Positions 38,597-46,089 of a DNA stretch of 64,000 nucleotides are shown here, one piece after another. Position 1 is the stretch's first letter. Every line of letters begins with the position of its first letter. Below the pieces are notes generated by a model, which did no database searches, was not told where the DNA came from, and saw nothing but the letters and a program-made list of their open reading frames with translations. This stretch comes from Pseudomonas sp. NBRC 111124. Its GTDB lineage: Bacteria > Pseudomonadota > Gammaproteobacteria > Pseudomonadales > Pseudomonadaceae. The DNA lies in NCBI RefSeq assembly GCF_001320245.1, contig NZ_BCBA01000005.1, forward strand, positions 102,290 to 166,289, read 5' to 3'. Both the position numbers and the translations under genes were made by a program.

Positions 38597-38681
38597 GGGG
38601 GTGACTCCTTGGGTTGGGAAAACGGGCCGGGATTCACTCAAGGGCATGTCCTGAAGGGTTATACCGGCGGATAGATTCGGC

Positions 38682-39044
38682 TTAAGGATGGCCCTGCGCC
38701 TGGCGCCAGGCCTTGGGCGGCTGGCCGACCAGGCGGCTGAAGGCTCGGGTGAAATGGGCCTGGTCGCAGAAGCCGCACTCCAGGCTCACATGAGTGATCG
38801 CAGCTTCGGTGATGAGCAAACGCTTGGCTTTTTCCATGCGCGCCAGCAGGCGCCAAGCCTGGGGCGAAAGGCCAGTGTTGACCTTGAAGGCACGGGAGAA
38901 ATGGCTGCGGGTGAGGTTGCACACGCCGGCGATCTCGATGATCGACAGCGAGCTGCGCAGCATCAGTTCCTGGGCCTGGCGCAACCGTGCGGGCGTTAGC
39001 GCGCCGTGGGTTGGCTGTGGCTCTTGGGACGTCCCAGGGTGCAT
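38682..39044 (-). CDS. Stand-alone AraC-type DNA-binding protein
   Basis: A 120-residue protein that is almost only the AraC/XylS double helix-turn-helix. Evidence is L-S-I-I-E-I-A-G-V-C-N-L-T-R-S-H-F-S-R-A-F-K, and A-I-T-H-V-S-L-E-C-G-F-C-D-Q-A-H-F-T-R-A-F. There is no sensory domain. CAGGAGAG precedes the ATG at 39044. It lies 85 bases upstream of the YcaC-like copy 1 on the same strand and 153 bases from the divergent GlxA-type regulator. A role in controlling the hydrolase is inferred from proximity. Small AraC proteins of the MarA/SoxS kind also lack sensory domains and are controlled by their own abundance. Confidence 0.85.
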   Translation of the reverse strand: MHPGTSQEPQPTHGALTPARLRQAQELMLRSSLSIIEIAGVCNLTRSHFSRAFKVNTGLSPQAWRLLARMEKAKRLLITEAAITHVSLECGFCDQAHFTRAFSRLVGQPPKAWRQAQGHP

Positions 39045-39197
39045 GGCGACTCTCCTGTTCAATGAAGAAAGTGTCGCCGCCGGCACGTGACAAAGTCCTG
39101 AGCCAAACCTGAATTGTTATTAAATCTGCACTGCTGGCCCTGGCCCTGTGGCCGATACCCTAAGATTCGATTCGGATTCAGCTTCAGGCAAAGGTTC

Positions 39198-40172
39198 ATG
39201 CAGGAAAATCATGCTTACCGCACCGTGGCCATGGTGCTGTTCAACGATGTGCTGTTGCTGGACGTGACCGGGCCGATGGACGCCTTTGCCATCGCCAACC
39301 GGTTCCTGCCTGTACACAAGCGCTATCGCCTGGTGACCGTGGCCGAAGGCCAAGCGCCGGTGCGCAGCTCCTGCGGCCTGAGGGTGTTGGCCGACCAGCG
39401 ACTGGAAGACCTGCCGGCCAATGTCGATCTGCTATTGGTGCCCGGTGGGCCGGGCGCCTATGACGTTGCCCTGCCAACGATCGAGCACTGGCTGCCGCAG
39501 GCCGTGCGTGGCGCCCGGCGCTTCGGCGCAATCTGCACCGGGGTGTTTCTGCTCGGGCGTGCCGGGTTGCTCGGCGGCTATCGCTGCACCACGCACTGGA
39601 ATTACGTGGAGCGCCTGGCGCAGGCGTTTCCCGAGGCCAAGGTCGACACCGAACACATCTACGTGGTCGACCGCGACTTGATCACCTCCGGCGGCATCAC
39701 AGCAGGCATCGACCTGGCGCTGGCCGTCGTCGCCGAGGACCACGGCAAGGCGTTGGCCCTGGAAGTTGCCAAGGTGCTGCTGGTGGCGCGTCATCGCCAG
39801 GGCGGGCAGACGCCTTACGGGCCGCTGCTGGCCGCAGTGCCGCGGGATGACTCGCCGATTGCCCGCGTACAAGCGTACATCGTCGACCATATCGACCAGG
39901 CGTTTACCGTGCAGAAGATGGCCGACCTGGTGGCCATGAGCGGTCGCAACTTTGCCCGGACCTTTCAGCGCGAAGTCGGGATTACGCCACTGCAGTACCT
40001 GCAGAACGCGCGGATCGACCAGGCGCGCAAATTGCTCGAATGCGGTGAACTGCCGTTGAAGCTGGTGGCGGCGCGGTGCGGGTTTGGCAGTGATCGGCAT
40101 ATGCGCAAGGTGTTCTGCGAGCGGATCGGCATGACACCGGCACAGTACCGGGCGCAGTTTGGCGGCGGCTGA
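39198..40172 (+). CDS. GlxA-family regulator (DJ-1/PfpI domain plus AraC)
   Basis: A 324-residue regulator. Residues 10-190 are a DJ-1/PfpI class I amidotransferase-like domain (L-L-L-V-P-G-G-P-G-A, and F-G-A-I-C-T-G-V-F-L-L-G-R-A-G with the nucleophile-elbow Cys). Residues 225-320 are AraC helix-turn-helix (F-T-V-Q-K-M-A-D-L-V-A-M-S-G-R-N-F-A-R-T-F; F-G-S-D-R-H-M-R-K-V-F). AAAGG lies before the ATG at 39198. Members in Pseudomonas regulate catabolism of glycine betaine, carnitine or arginine (GbdR, CdhR, ArgR). The inducer here is not known. It is divergent from the small AraC gene. Confidence 0.9.
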   Translation: MQENHAYRTVAMVLFNDVLLLDVTGPMDAFAIANRFLPVHKRYRLVTVAEGQAPVRSSCGLRVLADQRLEDLPANVDLLLVPGGPGAYDVALPTIEHWLPQAVRGARRFGAICTGVFLLGRAGLLGGYRCTTHWNYVERLAQAFPEAKVDTEHIYVVDRDLITSGGITAGIDLALAVVAEDHGKALALEVAKVLLVARHRQGGQTPYGPLLAAVPRDDSPIARVQAYIVDHIDQAFTVQKMADLVAMSGRNFARTFQREVGITPLQYLQNARIDQARKLLECGELPLKLVAARCGFGSDRHMRKVFCERIGMTPAQYRAQFGGG

Positions 40173-40296
40173 GCCTGTCAACCAATCCGGGACAATGTTT
40201 CTTCCCGGCAGCAGATTGTTTGAGTAATGGCCAACCTCCAGAATTGTCCGCCAAACTGTTCAAACGCTGCCCCGGCAGCTCATGGAGTACGAGCCA

Positions 40297-42084
40297 ATGC
40301 CACACGAAGGCAGCCTTCTGCAAACCGCGGTGATCTTTCTGCTCGCCGCCGTTGTCGCCGTTCCTCTGGCCAAGCGCCTGCAATTGGGGGCCGTGATCGG
40401 TTACCTGCTAGCCGGCGTTGCCATCGGCCCGCAGGCCCTTGGCCTGATCCGCGACACCGAAAGCGTCGCGCATATTTCCGAGCTGGGCGTGGTCCTGCTG
40501 CTGTTCATCATCGGCCTTGAGCTGTCGCCCAAGCGCCTGTGGCTGATGCGCAGGTCGGTGTTCGGCGTCGGCACCGCCCAGGTGCTGCTGACCGGCGCGG
40601 TGATCGGCGCTATTGCCCTGTTCGGTTTCGGCCAGTCGCTGCCAGCGGCCGTCGTGCTCGGCCTGGGCCTGGCGCTGTCGTCCACGGCACTCGGCCTGCA
40701 AAGCCTGGCCGAGACCAAGCAGCTCAACGCACCCCATGGCCGCCTGGCATTCGCCATCCTGCTGTTCCAGGACATCGCCGCGATCCCGCTGATCGCTCTG
40801 GTCCCGCTGCTGGCAGCCAGCGGCCCGGACACCAGCCACGGCGACAGCCTGCAACACGGCCTGAAGGTGTTCGCCAGCATCGCCGTGGTCATCATCGGCG
40901 GTCGCTACCTGCTGCGCCCGGTGTTCCGCACCGTGGCCCGCACTGGCCTGCCGGAGGTGTCCACCGCCACCGCGCTGCTGGTGGTGATCGGTACCGCCTG
41001 GTTGATGGAAGAAGCCGGCATTTCCATGGCCCTGGGCGCCTTCCTCGCCGGCCTGCTGCTGGCCGACTCGGAATACCGCCACGAGCTCGAATCGCAGATC
41101 GAACCCTTCAAGGGCCTGCTGCTGGGGCTGTTCTTCATCAGCGTCGGCATGGGCGCCAACCTCAGCCTGCTGTTGGAAATGCCGTTGGTGCTGCTGGGCC
41201 TGACCCTGCTGCTAGTAGCGGTGAAGCTGGTGCTGCTGATTGGTGTCGGCCGCCTGGCCGGTGGTTTGAACAGCGCCAGCGCGCTGCGCTTGGGCATGGT
41301 GCTGGCGGCCGGCGGTGAATTCGCCTTTGTGGTGTTCAAGCTGGGCAAGGACCAAGGCCTGTTCGACACTCAGACTTACGACCTGCTGCTGATGACCATC
41401 ACCCTGTCGATGGCCATCACCCCGCTACTGATGCTCGGGTGCGCCCGCGCCCTCAAGCGCCCGCAACCGGCGCGAGAAGTGCCTGAGCAGTACAAGACCA
41501 TCGACGCCGGCACGCCGCGGGTGGTGATCGTCGGCATGGGCCGCATGGGCCAGATCGTCGCGCGCATCCTGCGGGCGCAGAAGATCCCGTTCATTGCCCT
41601 GGAAACCTCGGTGGACACCATCGAGATGACGCGCATGTTCGAGCAGGTGCCAGTGTTCTACGGCGACCCCCTGCGCCCCGAGGTGCTGCATGCAGCCAAA
41701 GTGGGCGAGGCGGAGTACTTCATCATCACCATCGATGACCCCGACGCTGCCATCCACACAGCGGAGCGGGTGAAACGCCAGTATCCGCACCTGAAAGTGC
41801 TGGCCCGGGCGCGCAACCGTCAGCATGTGCACAAGCTTGCGGATGTGGGCGCAGAGCCTATTCGCGAGACGTTCTACTCAAGCCTCGAGATGACCCGCCG
41901 GGCGCTGATCGGGTTGGGCTTGAGCGACGAGCAGGCGGCGGACCGGATCGAGCGGTTTGCCCAGCATGACGAGGAAGTGCTGGAAGCCCAGGGGCTTGTG
42001 CGCGATGACCGGGCCAAGGTGATGCAGACGGCCAATGAAGCACGGGTGGAGTTGGCGCGGTTGTTTGATTCGGATGCGGATTGA
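40297..42084 (+). CDS. CPA2-family K+/H+ antiporter with TrkA-N domain (KefB/C-like)
   Basis: A 595-residue protein. Residues 1-380 hold about 12 membrane segments (A-V-I-F-L-L-A-A-V-V-A-V-P-L-A-K-R-L; G-L-E-L-S-P-K-R-L-W). Residues 405-525 are a Rossmann TrkA-N domain with G-M-G-R-M-G. Length and layout match KefB/KefC potassium efflux systems. The ATG at 40297 is preferred because GGAG lies nine bases upstream; an ATG at 40282 would overlap that SD. No KefF/KefG partner is adjacent. Ion specificity and glutathione gating are inferred only from family. Confidence 0.92.
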   Translation: MPHEGSLLQTAVIFLLAAVVAVPLAKRLQLGAVIGYLLAGVAIGPQALGLIRDTESVAHISELGVVLLLFIIGLELSPKRLWLMRRSVFGVGTAQVLLTGAVIGAIALFGFGQSLPAAVVLGLGLALSSTALGLQSLAETKQLNAPHGRLAFAILLFQDIAAIPLIALVPLLAASGPDTSHGDSLQHGLKVFASIAVVIIGGRYLLRPVFRTVARTGLPEVSTATALLVVIGTAWLMEEAGISMALGAFLAGLLLADSEYRHELESQIEPFKGLLLGLFFISVGMGANLSLLLEMPLVLLGLTLLLVAVKLVLLIGVGRLAGGLNSASALRLGMVLAAGGEFAFVVFKLGKDQGLFDTQTYDLLLMTITLSMAITPLLMLGCARALKRPQPAREVPEQYKTIDAGTPRVVIVGMGRMGQIVARILRAQKIPFIALETSVDTIEMTRMFEQVPVFYGDPLRPEVLHAAKVGEAEYFIITIDDPDAAIHTAERVKRQYPHLKVLARARNRQHVHKLADVGAEPIRETFYSSLEMTRRALIGLGLSDEQAADRIERFAQHDEEVLEAQGLVRDDRAKVMQTANEARVELARLFDSDAD

Positions 42085-42105
42085 GTCAGGCACACCGAAA
42101 CGAGA

Positions 42106-42130
42106 AGAGGGCTGACGCCCTCTTTTTTTT
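42106..42130 (+). terminator. Terminator of the antiporter gene
   Basis: An AGAGGGC/GCCCTCT stem with a four-base loop is followed by an eight-T run, 20 bases after the stop. Confidence 0.93.
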
Positions 42131-42277
42131 GGGCCTGACGCTCAGGACTGTCCCCTTAATTTAGGAAACACCCTACACAACAGATCCACTCCTGTCTGAT
42201 AGTCCGCAGAAACTCTTCTCCCTAGGCTCTCTTGGCCGCCACCGTATCAGCGGCGCTGATCGCAGCCAGGTATCGTA

Positions 42278-42856
42278 TTGAGTCCCAACAACCCAACCGC
42301 AAAAATCGCCGAGAAGAAAGGCCAGCACTCCTGGCTGGACGAAAAACTGCCCGACCTCAGAACGCTTGCCCGTGAAATGCGTATCCAGACCGTCGAAGAA
42401 CTGCCCGCTGCCGTATCGCACGAAGCCGCTGTCGAGCTTGCTGCGATCAATCTGGGCTTGAGCAGTGCAAGGACCCTGTCAATAACGGTCGACACCCCAA
42501 TGGGCGGCATACAGATTCAGCGTAACTGCCTCAATCACATCGTCGAAAAACGGCAAGACGCCAGGGAGCGCTATGTGAAGGTAGCGCTGGATACATTAAC
42601 GGGGCCATTCGAGGTTTGGGAGGTCGCTTACACCAATGAGACTTGCAGGCTGGCCTTCATAGGCGTCTACGAAACCAAGCGGCAGATGCTGGTAGTCGTA
42701 ACACTCAGTACCGGCAACATGCTTTGGAATTTCATGCAGTGCGATGCGAAAGCATTGAACAAGCATCGCCATGGAAAGCTTCTCTACAAGCGATACGATT
42801 TTCTGCCGAACAAAGAAAAGGGCCACTGTCACCAGTGGCCCTGTAATCGCGCTTGA
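42278..42856 (+). CDS. Orphan PBECR2-like nuclease-fold protein, possibly a fragment
   Basis: A 192-residue open frame whose central part (C-L-N-H-I-V-E-K-R-Q-D-A-R-E-R-Y, then P-F-E-V-W-E-V-A-Y, M-L-V-V-V-T-L and M-L-W-N-F-M-Q-C-D-A-K) resembles PBECR2. That domain is a barnase/EndoU/RelE-like nuclease fold usually found at the C-terminus of phage head-morphogenesis (Mu gpF/SPP1 gp7-like) or toxin proteins. Here nothing precedes it: a stop lies 21 bases upstream and the only starts are TTG at 42278 or ATG at 42377. A/T content and codon use differ from neighbours. A transcription hairpin overlaps its last codons. It is likely a horizontally acquired remnant or a small stand-alone effector. 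Confidence 0.55.
   Translation: MSPNNPTAKIAEKKGQHSWLDEKLPDLRTLAREMRIQTVEELPAAVSHEAAVELAAINLGLSSARTLSITVDTPMGGIQIQRNCLNHIVEKRQDARERYVKVALDTLTGPFEVWEVAYTNETCRLAFIGVYETKRQMLVVVTLSTGNMLWNFMQCDAKALNKHRHGKLLYKRYDFLPNKEKGHCHQWPCNRA
42811..42843 (-). terminator. Terminator reading leftward from YcaC-like copy 2
   Basis: A perfect 10-bp stem AGGGCCACTG/CAGTGGCCCT has a TCAC loop. On the minus strand it runs into TTTTCTTTG. It lies about 210 bases past the hydrolase stop, inside the 3' end of the PBECR2-like ORF. Confidence 0.75.
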
Positions 42857-43052
42857 TATTCATATACACACCCTCAAGCCAGGGTGTGGAGGTCTCACCC
42901 GACGCTGATGATTCAGCCATCGACGGGGTTCCTACGCCAGCTATCGCCGCTGAATGGCAACTGGTTTCGCGCTCAGGTGAAACGCTAACAATACTCATGA
43001 ATCAAGTCAACGATGGGCCCCGTGCGGAAGCCATCTATCAAGTTACTTCGTG

Positions 43053-43682
43053 TTACTTGTCAGCAGTCAGCGCGTTATAGCTGGTCATGAGATTCCGGTA
43101 GTCCGGAATATGGTTGGAGCACAGCGCCGCCAGCCCTTCAATGTCGTTGCGCCAGTCGCGGTGCAGCTCGCAGGCCACGCCGAACCAGGTCATCAGCTGG
43201 GCACCGGCCCGGCTCATGCGGTCATGGGCGGCGTCGCGGGTCATGGCGTTGAACGTGCCGGAGGCATCGGTTACCACGAATACGTCGAACTCTTCTTCCA
43301 GCGCCGCCAGCGCCGGGAAGGCCACGCACACTTCGGTCACGACGCCGGCGATGATCAGCTGCTTCTTGCCGGTGGCCTTCACTGCCTTGACGAAGTCTTC
43401 GTTGTCCCAGGCGTTAATCTGGCCAGGGCGAGCAATGTACGGAGCATCCGGGAACAGCGCTTTCAGTTCCGGCACCAGCGGGCCGTTGGGGCCTTGTTCG
43501 AAGCTGGTGGTGAGAATGGTCGGCAGGTTGAAAAACTTGGCCAGGTCGGCTAGGGCCAGCACGTTGTTCTTGAACTTGTCCGGCTCGATGTCACGCACCA
43601 GGGACAGCAGGCCCGCCTGATGGTCGACCAGCAATACGGCAGCGTCGTCTTTGTTCAGGCGGTTGTAGGTGAATTTGCTCAT
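43053..43682 (-). CDS. YcaC-like cysteine hydrolase (isochorismatase superfamily), copy 2
   Basis: A 209-residue enzyme starting M-S-K-F-T-Y-N-R-L-N-K-D-D-A-A-V-L-L-V-D-H-Q. The catalytic Asp is in V-D-H-Q and the Cys in G-V-V-T-E-V-C-V-A-F-P. It differs from the copy at 51538 at only about eight positions, clustered at the two ends, so the two arose by a recent duplication. It is divergent from a LysR gene 135 bases away, the classical arrangement for a LysR-controlled target. Related Pseudomonas proteins are often annotated simply as hydrolase. The substrate is not known, and isochorismatase activity should not be assumed. Confidence 0.9.
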   Translation of the reverse strand: MSKFTYNRLNKDDAAVLLVDHQAGLLSLVRDIEPDKFKNNVLALADLAKFFNLPTILTTSFEQGPNGPLVPELKALFPDAPYIARPGQINAWDNEDFVKAVKATGKKQLIIAGVVTEVCVAFPALAALEEEFDVFVVTDASGTFNAMTRDAAHDRMSRAGAQLMTWFGVACELHRDWRNDIEGLAALCSNHIPDYRNLMTSYNALTADK

Positions 43683-43830
43683 GGTCTGTGCTCCTAAGGT
43701 TTATGAATTTTTCAGCAATCTGGGGTGTTTCGCGTTGATGGGCACAGATTAAAATCATCACCTTTCCGGCGGTAGACTGCGAAAATTGCCTTTAGCGTTC
43801 CATCTGGAGAACGATCATTGGAAGACCTCA
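43053..43830. repeat. Long direct repeat, left copy (hydrolase + intergenic + LysR start)
   Basis: Matches 51538-52302 on the same strand across the whole hydrolase gene. The match continues through the intergenic block (shared GTGTTTCGCGTTGATGGG and TTTAGCGTTCCAT) up to the LysR Shine-Dalgarno (TGGAGAACGATCA). Confidence 0.9.
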
Positions 43831-44729
43831 ACTCCCTCTACTACTTCACCCAGGTTGTAGAGCACGGTGGCTTCGCCCCGGCCGGGCGGGCGCTGGACAT
43901 GCCCAAGTCGAAGCTCAGCCGGCGCATCGCCGACCTTGAGGACCGCCTCGGCGTGCGCCTGCTGCACCGCACCAGCCGCCACTGCTCACTGACCGAGATC
44001 GGCCAGGCGTACTACAACCGCTGCCTGGCCATGCGCGTTGAAGCCGAGGGCGCGGCCGAGATCATCGAGCGCAACCGCAGCGAACCACGCGGGCTGGTGC
44101 GCATCAGTTGTCCAACTACCCTGCTCAACTCCTGGGTCGGGCCGATGCTGACCCGCTACATGCTCAAGTACCCGCAGGTGGAGCTGTTCATCGAGAGCAC
44201 CAACCGCCGTGTCGACCTGCTGCACGAGGGCTTCGACATTGCCCTGCGGGTGCGCTTCCCGCCGCTGGAGAACACCGACATGGTGATGAAGGTGCTGAGC
44301 AACAGCACCCAGTGCCTTGTCGGCCAGCCGCAGTATCTGGAACAGCTGCCGAAAGGCTTCGACCCGCAGCTGCTCAGTACCCTGCCGAGCGTGCATTGGG
44401 GCAGCGCCCAACGGGAGTACCAGTGGGAGCTGTTCCAGGGTGAAGACAACAGCCGCAGCATTGTCATCCCGCATACACCACGCATGGTGACGGACGACCT
44501 GTTCGCCTTGCGCCACTTCGTGGTGGCTGGGGTGGGTATCGCGCACCTGCCGAGGGTGGCGGTGCGCGAGGACCTGGCGGCAGGGCGGCTGGTGGAACTC
44601 ATCCCGGACTGGCACCCGCGGTGCGGCATCGTGCATGCGATCTTCCCGTCACGGCGCGGGTTGCTGCCATCGGTGCGGGCATTGATCGATCATTTGGCCG
44701 AGGAGTTCGCCATCAGCGACATGGCATGA
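43818..44729 (+). CDS. LysR-family transcriptional regulator
   Basis: A 303-residue LysR regulator. Residues 1-60 are the winged helix-turn-helix (M-E-D-L-N-S-L-Y-Y-F-T-Q-V-V-E-H-G-G-F; S-K-L-S-R-R-I-A-D-L-E-D-R-L-G-V-R-L-L-H-R-T-S-R). Residues 88-295 are the substrate-binding-like domain. The start codon is TTG, with GGAG nine bases upstream. It is divergent from YcaC-like copy 2 and is followed by the oprD and MFS genes in its own direction, so it probably controls the cluster. Its upstream region and first bases reappear at 52,270, where the rest of the gene is missing. The inducer is unknown. Confidence 0.92.
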   Translation: MEDLNSLYYFTQVVEHGGFAPAGRALDMPKSKLSRRIADLEDRLGVRLLHRTSRHCSLTEIGQAYYNRCLAMRVEAEGAAEIIERNRSEPRGLVRISCPTTLLNSWVGPMLTRYMLKYPQVELFIESTNRRVDLLHEGFDIALRVRFPPLENTDMVMKVLSNSTQCLVGQPQYLEQLPKGFDPQLLSTLPSVHWGSAQREYQWELFQGEDNSRSIVIPHTPRMVTDDLFALRHFVVAGVGIAHLPRVAVREDLAAGRLVELIPDWHPRCGIVHAIFPSRRGLLPSVRALIDHLAEEFAISDMA

Positions 44730-44825
44730 ACCCGTGCAGGTAAAGCAACCTCTTCCAGCACACAGTTACAAGACCCCTGACCTATCCTTGCTTCACAGTC
44801 CCGGATCATCCCCCTTGGAGGCCCC

Positions 44826-46088
44826 ATGATCCGCGCCAATCACGGACCAGGCCGCGCCCTGCTCGCCACCCTCGCCCTCTCCCCGGTACTCAGCCAGGCC
44901 GACGAACCCGGCTGGTCGCTGCTCAGCCGCAACTACTTCCTCCACAGCGACTTCCGCTCACCGTCCGGCAGCGGCCAAAACTATCGCCAGGAATGGGCGC
45001 AGGGCTTCATCGGCGAGGTCCGCTCAGGCTTTACCGAGGGCACTGTCGGCGTCGGTATCGATGCGCATGGGTTCCTCGGTCTCAAGCTCGACGGTGGTCG
45101 CGGCCATGCCGGCACCGGCCTGCTGCCACGGGACAGCGATGGCCGTGCCGAATCGGACTATTCCAGCGCCGGTGCCGCGCTCAAGCTGCGCATGGGCAAC
45201 ACCCAGCTGCGCTACGGCGAGATGATGGTGGAGACCCCTGTGTTCGACACAGGCGACAAACGTCTGCACCCTGAATACGCCACAGGCTGGTTCGTGGAGA
45301 ACACTGACGTGCCCGATTGGCGTTTGCAGGCTGGCCGTTTCACTGCCTTCAACAATCAGGACAATAGCTCGACGCATGACGACTTCAGTGGCTATGGCGC
45401 GACAACCGACAATCGCGCCATCAGCCTGGCGGGTGCGACATTCGCACCGCACGGCCCGTTTGGCGGCGCATTGTACGCCGGGCAGCTGGAAGACACCTGG
45501 CGCCAGGCCTACCTCAACTTGAACATGGCCGAGGGCAACTGGCGCGTCGACGGCAATCTGTACAAGACCCGCGACACCGGCAACGCCAGCGCCGGAGCGA
45601 TCGACACCCTCGCCTACAGCCTGCTGGGCAAGTACAGCTTCGGCGCCCAGGCCCTGACCCTGGCCTACCAGAAGGTCGAGGGCGACACGCCGTTCGACTT
45701 CGTCGGCGGCGACTCCATCTACCTGGCCAACTCGATCAAGTACGCCGACTTCAACGGCCCCGGTGAGCGCTCGTGGCAACTGCGCTACGACCTCAACTTC
45801 GCCACCCTCGGCGTGCCTGGCCTGAGCCTGATGGGCCGCTATGTCAGCGGTCGCGGCATCGACGGCAGCCATGCACCTGCGGGCGGCGCCTACGCAAACC
45901 AGTACGGCCAGGGTGGCAAGCACTGGGAACGTGACGTCGACCTGAAATACGTGGTGCAGTCCGGTGCCGCCAAGGACCTGAGCCTGTCGTTTTCCCATGT
46001 CAGCCACCGCGGCAACCAGGCTCAGGCAGCCGATGACATCGACCGCATCTACCTGATCATCGAATACCCACTCAAAGGCAGCTTCTGA
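44826..46088 (+). CDS. OprD-family outer-membrane porin
   Basis: A 420-residue outer-membrane protein. Residues 1-25 are a signal peptide (L-L-A-T-L-A-L-S-P-V-L-S-Q-A). The OprD signature follows: N-Y-F-L-H-S-D-F-R, Q-N-Y-R-Q-E-W-A-Q-G-F, and G-T-V-G-V-G-I-D-A-H-G-F-L-G-L-K-L-D. The last residues (Y-L-I-I-E-Y-P-L-K-G-S-F) end in Phe, as outer-membrane barrels do. OprD-type porins admit specific amino acids or aromatic acids. GGAGG precedes the ATG, and its stop is one base before the MFS start, so the two form an operon. The substrate is unknown but presumably linked to the hydrolases of the cluster. Confidence 0.93.
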   Translation: MIRANHGPGRALLATLALSPVLSQADEPGWSLLSRNYFLHSDFRSPSGSGQNYRQEWAQGFIGEVRSGFTEGTVGVGIDAHGFLGLKLDGGRGHAGTGLLPRDSDGRAESDYSSAGAALKLRMGNTQLRYGEMMVETPVFDTGDKRLHPEYATGWFVENTDVPDWRLQAGRFTAFNNQDNSSTHDDFSGYGATTDNRAISLAGATFAPHGPFGGALYAGQLEDTWRQAYLNLNMAEGNWRVDGNLYKTRDTGNASAGAIDTLAYSLLGKYSFGAQALTLAYQKVEGDTPFDFVGGDSIYLANSIKYADFNGPGERSWQLRYDLNFATLGVPGLSLMGRYVSGRGIDGSHAPAGGAYANQYGQGGKHWERDVDLKYVVQSGAAKDLSLSFSHVSHRGNQAQAADDIDRIYLIIEYPLKGSF

Positions 46089-46089
46089 C

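Noticed and set aside
42853..43080. A 75-codon frame (TTG start) after the PBECR2-like ORF, considered as an immunity protein
   Set aside because: It has a TTG start without an SD, a low-complexity sequence, and its end overlaps the hydrolase gene on the other strand. There is no support.
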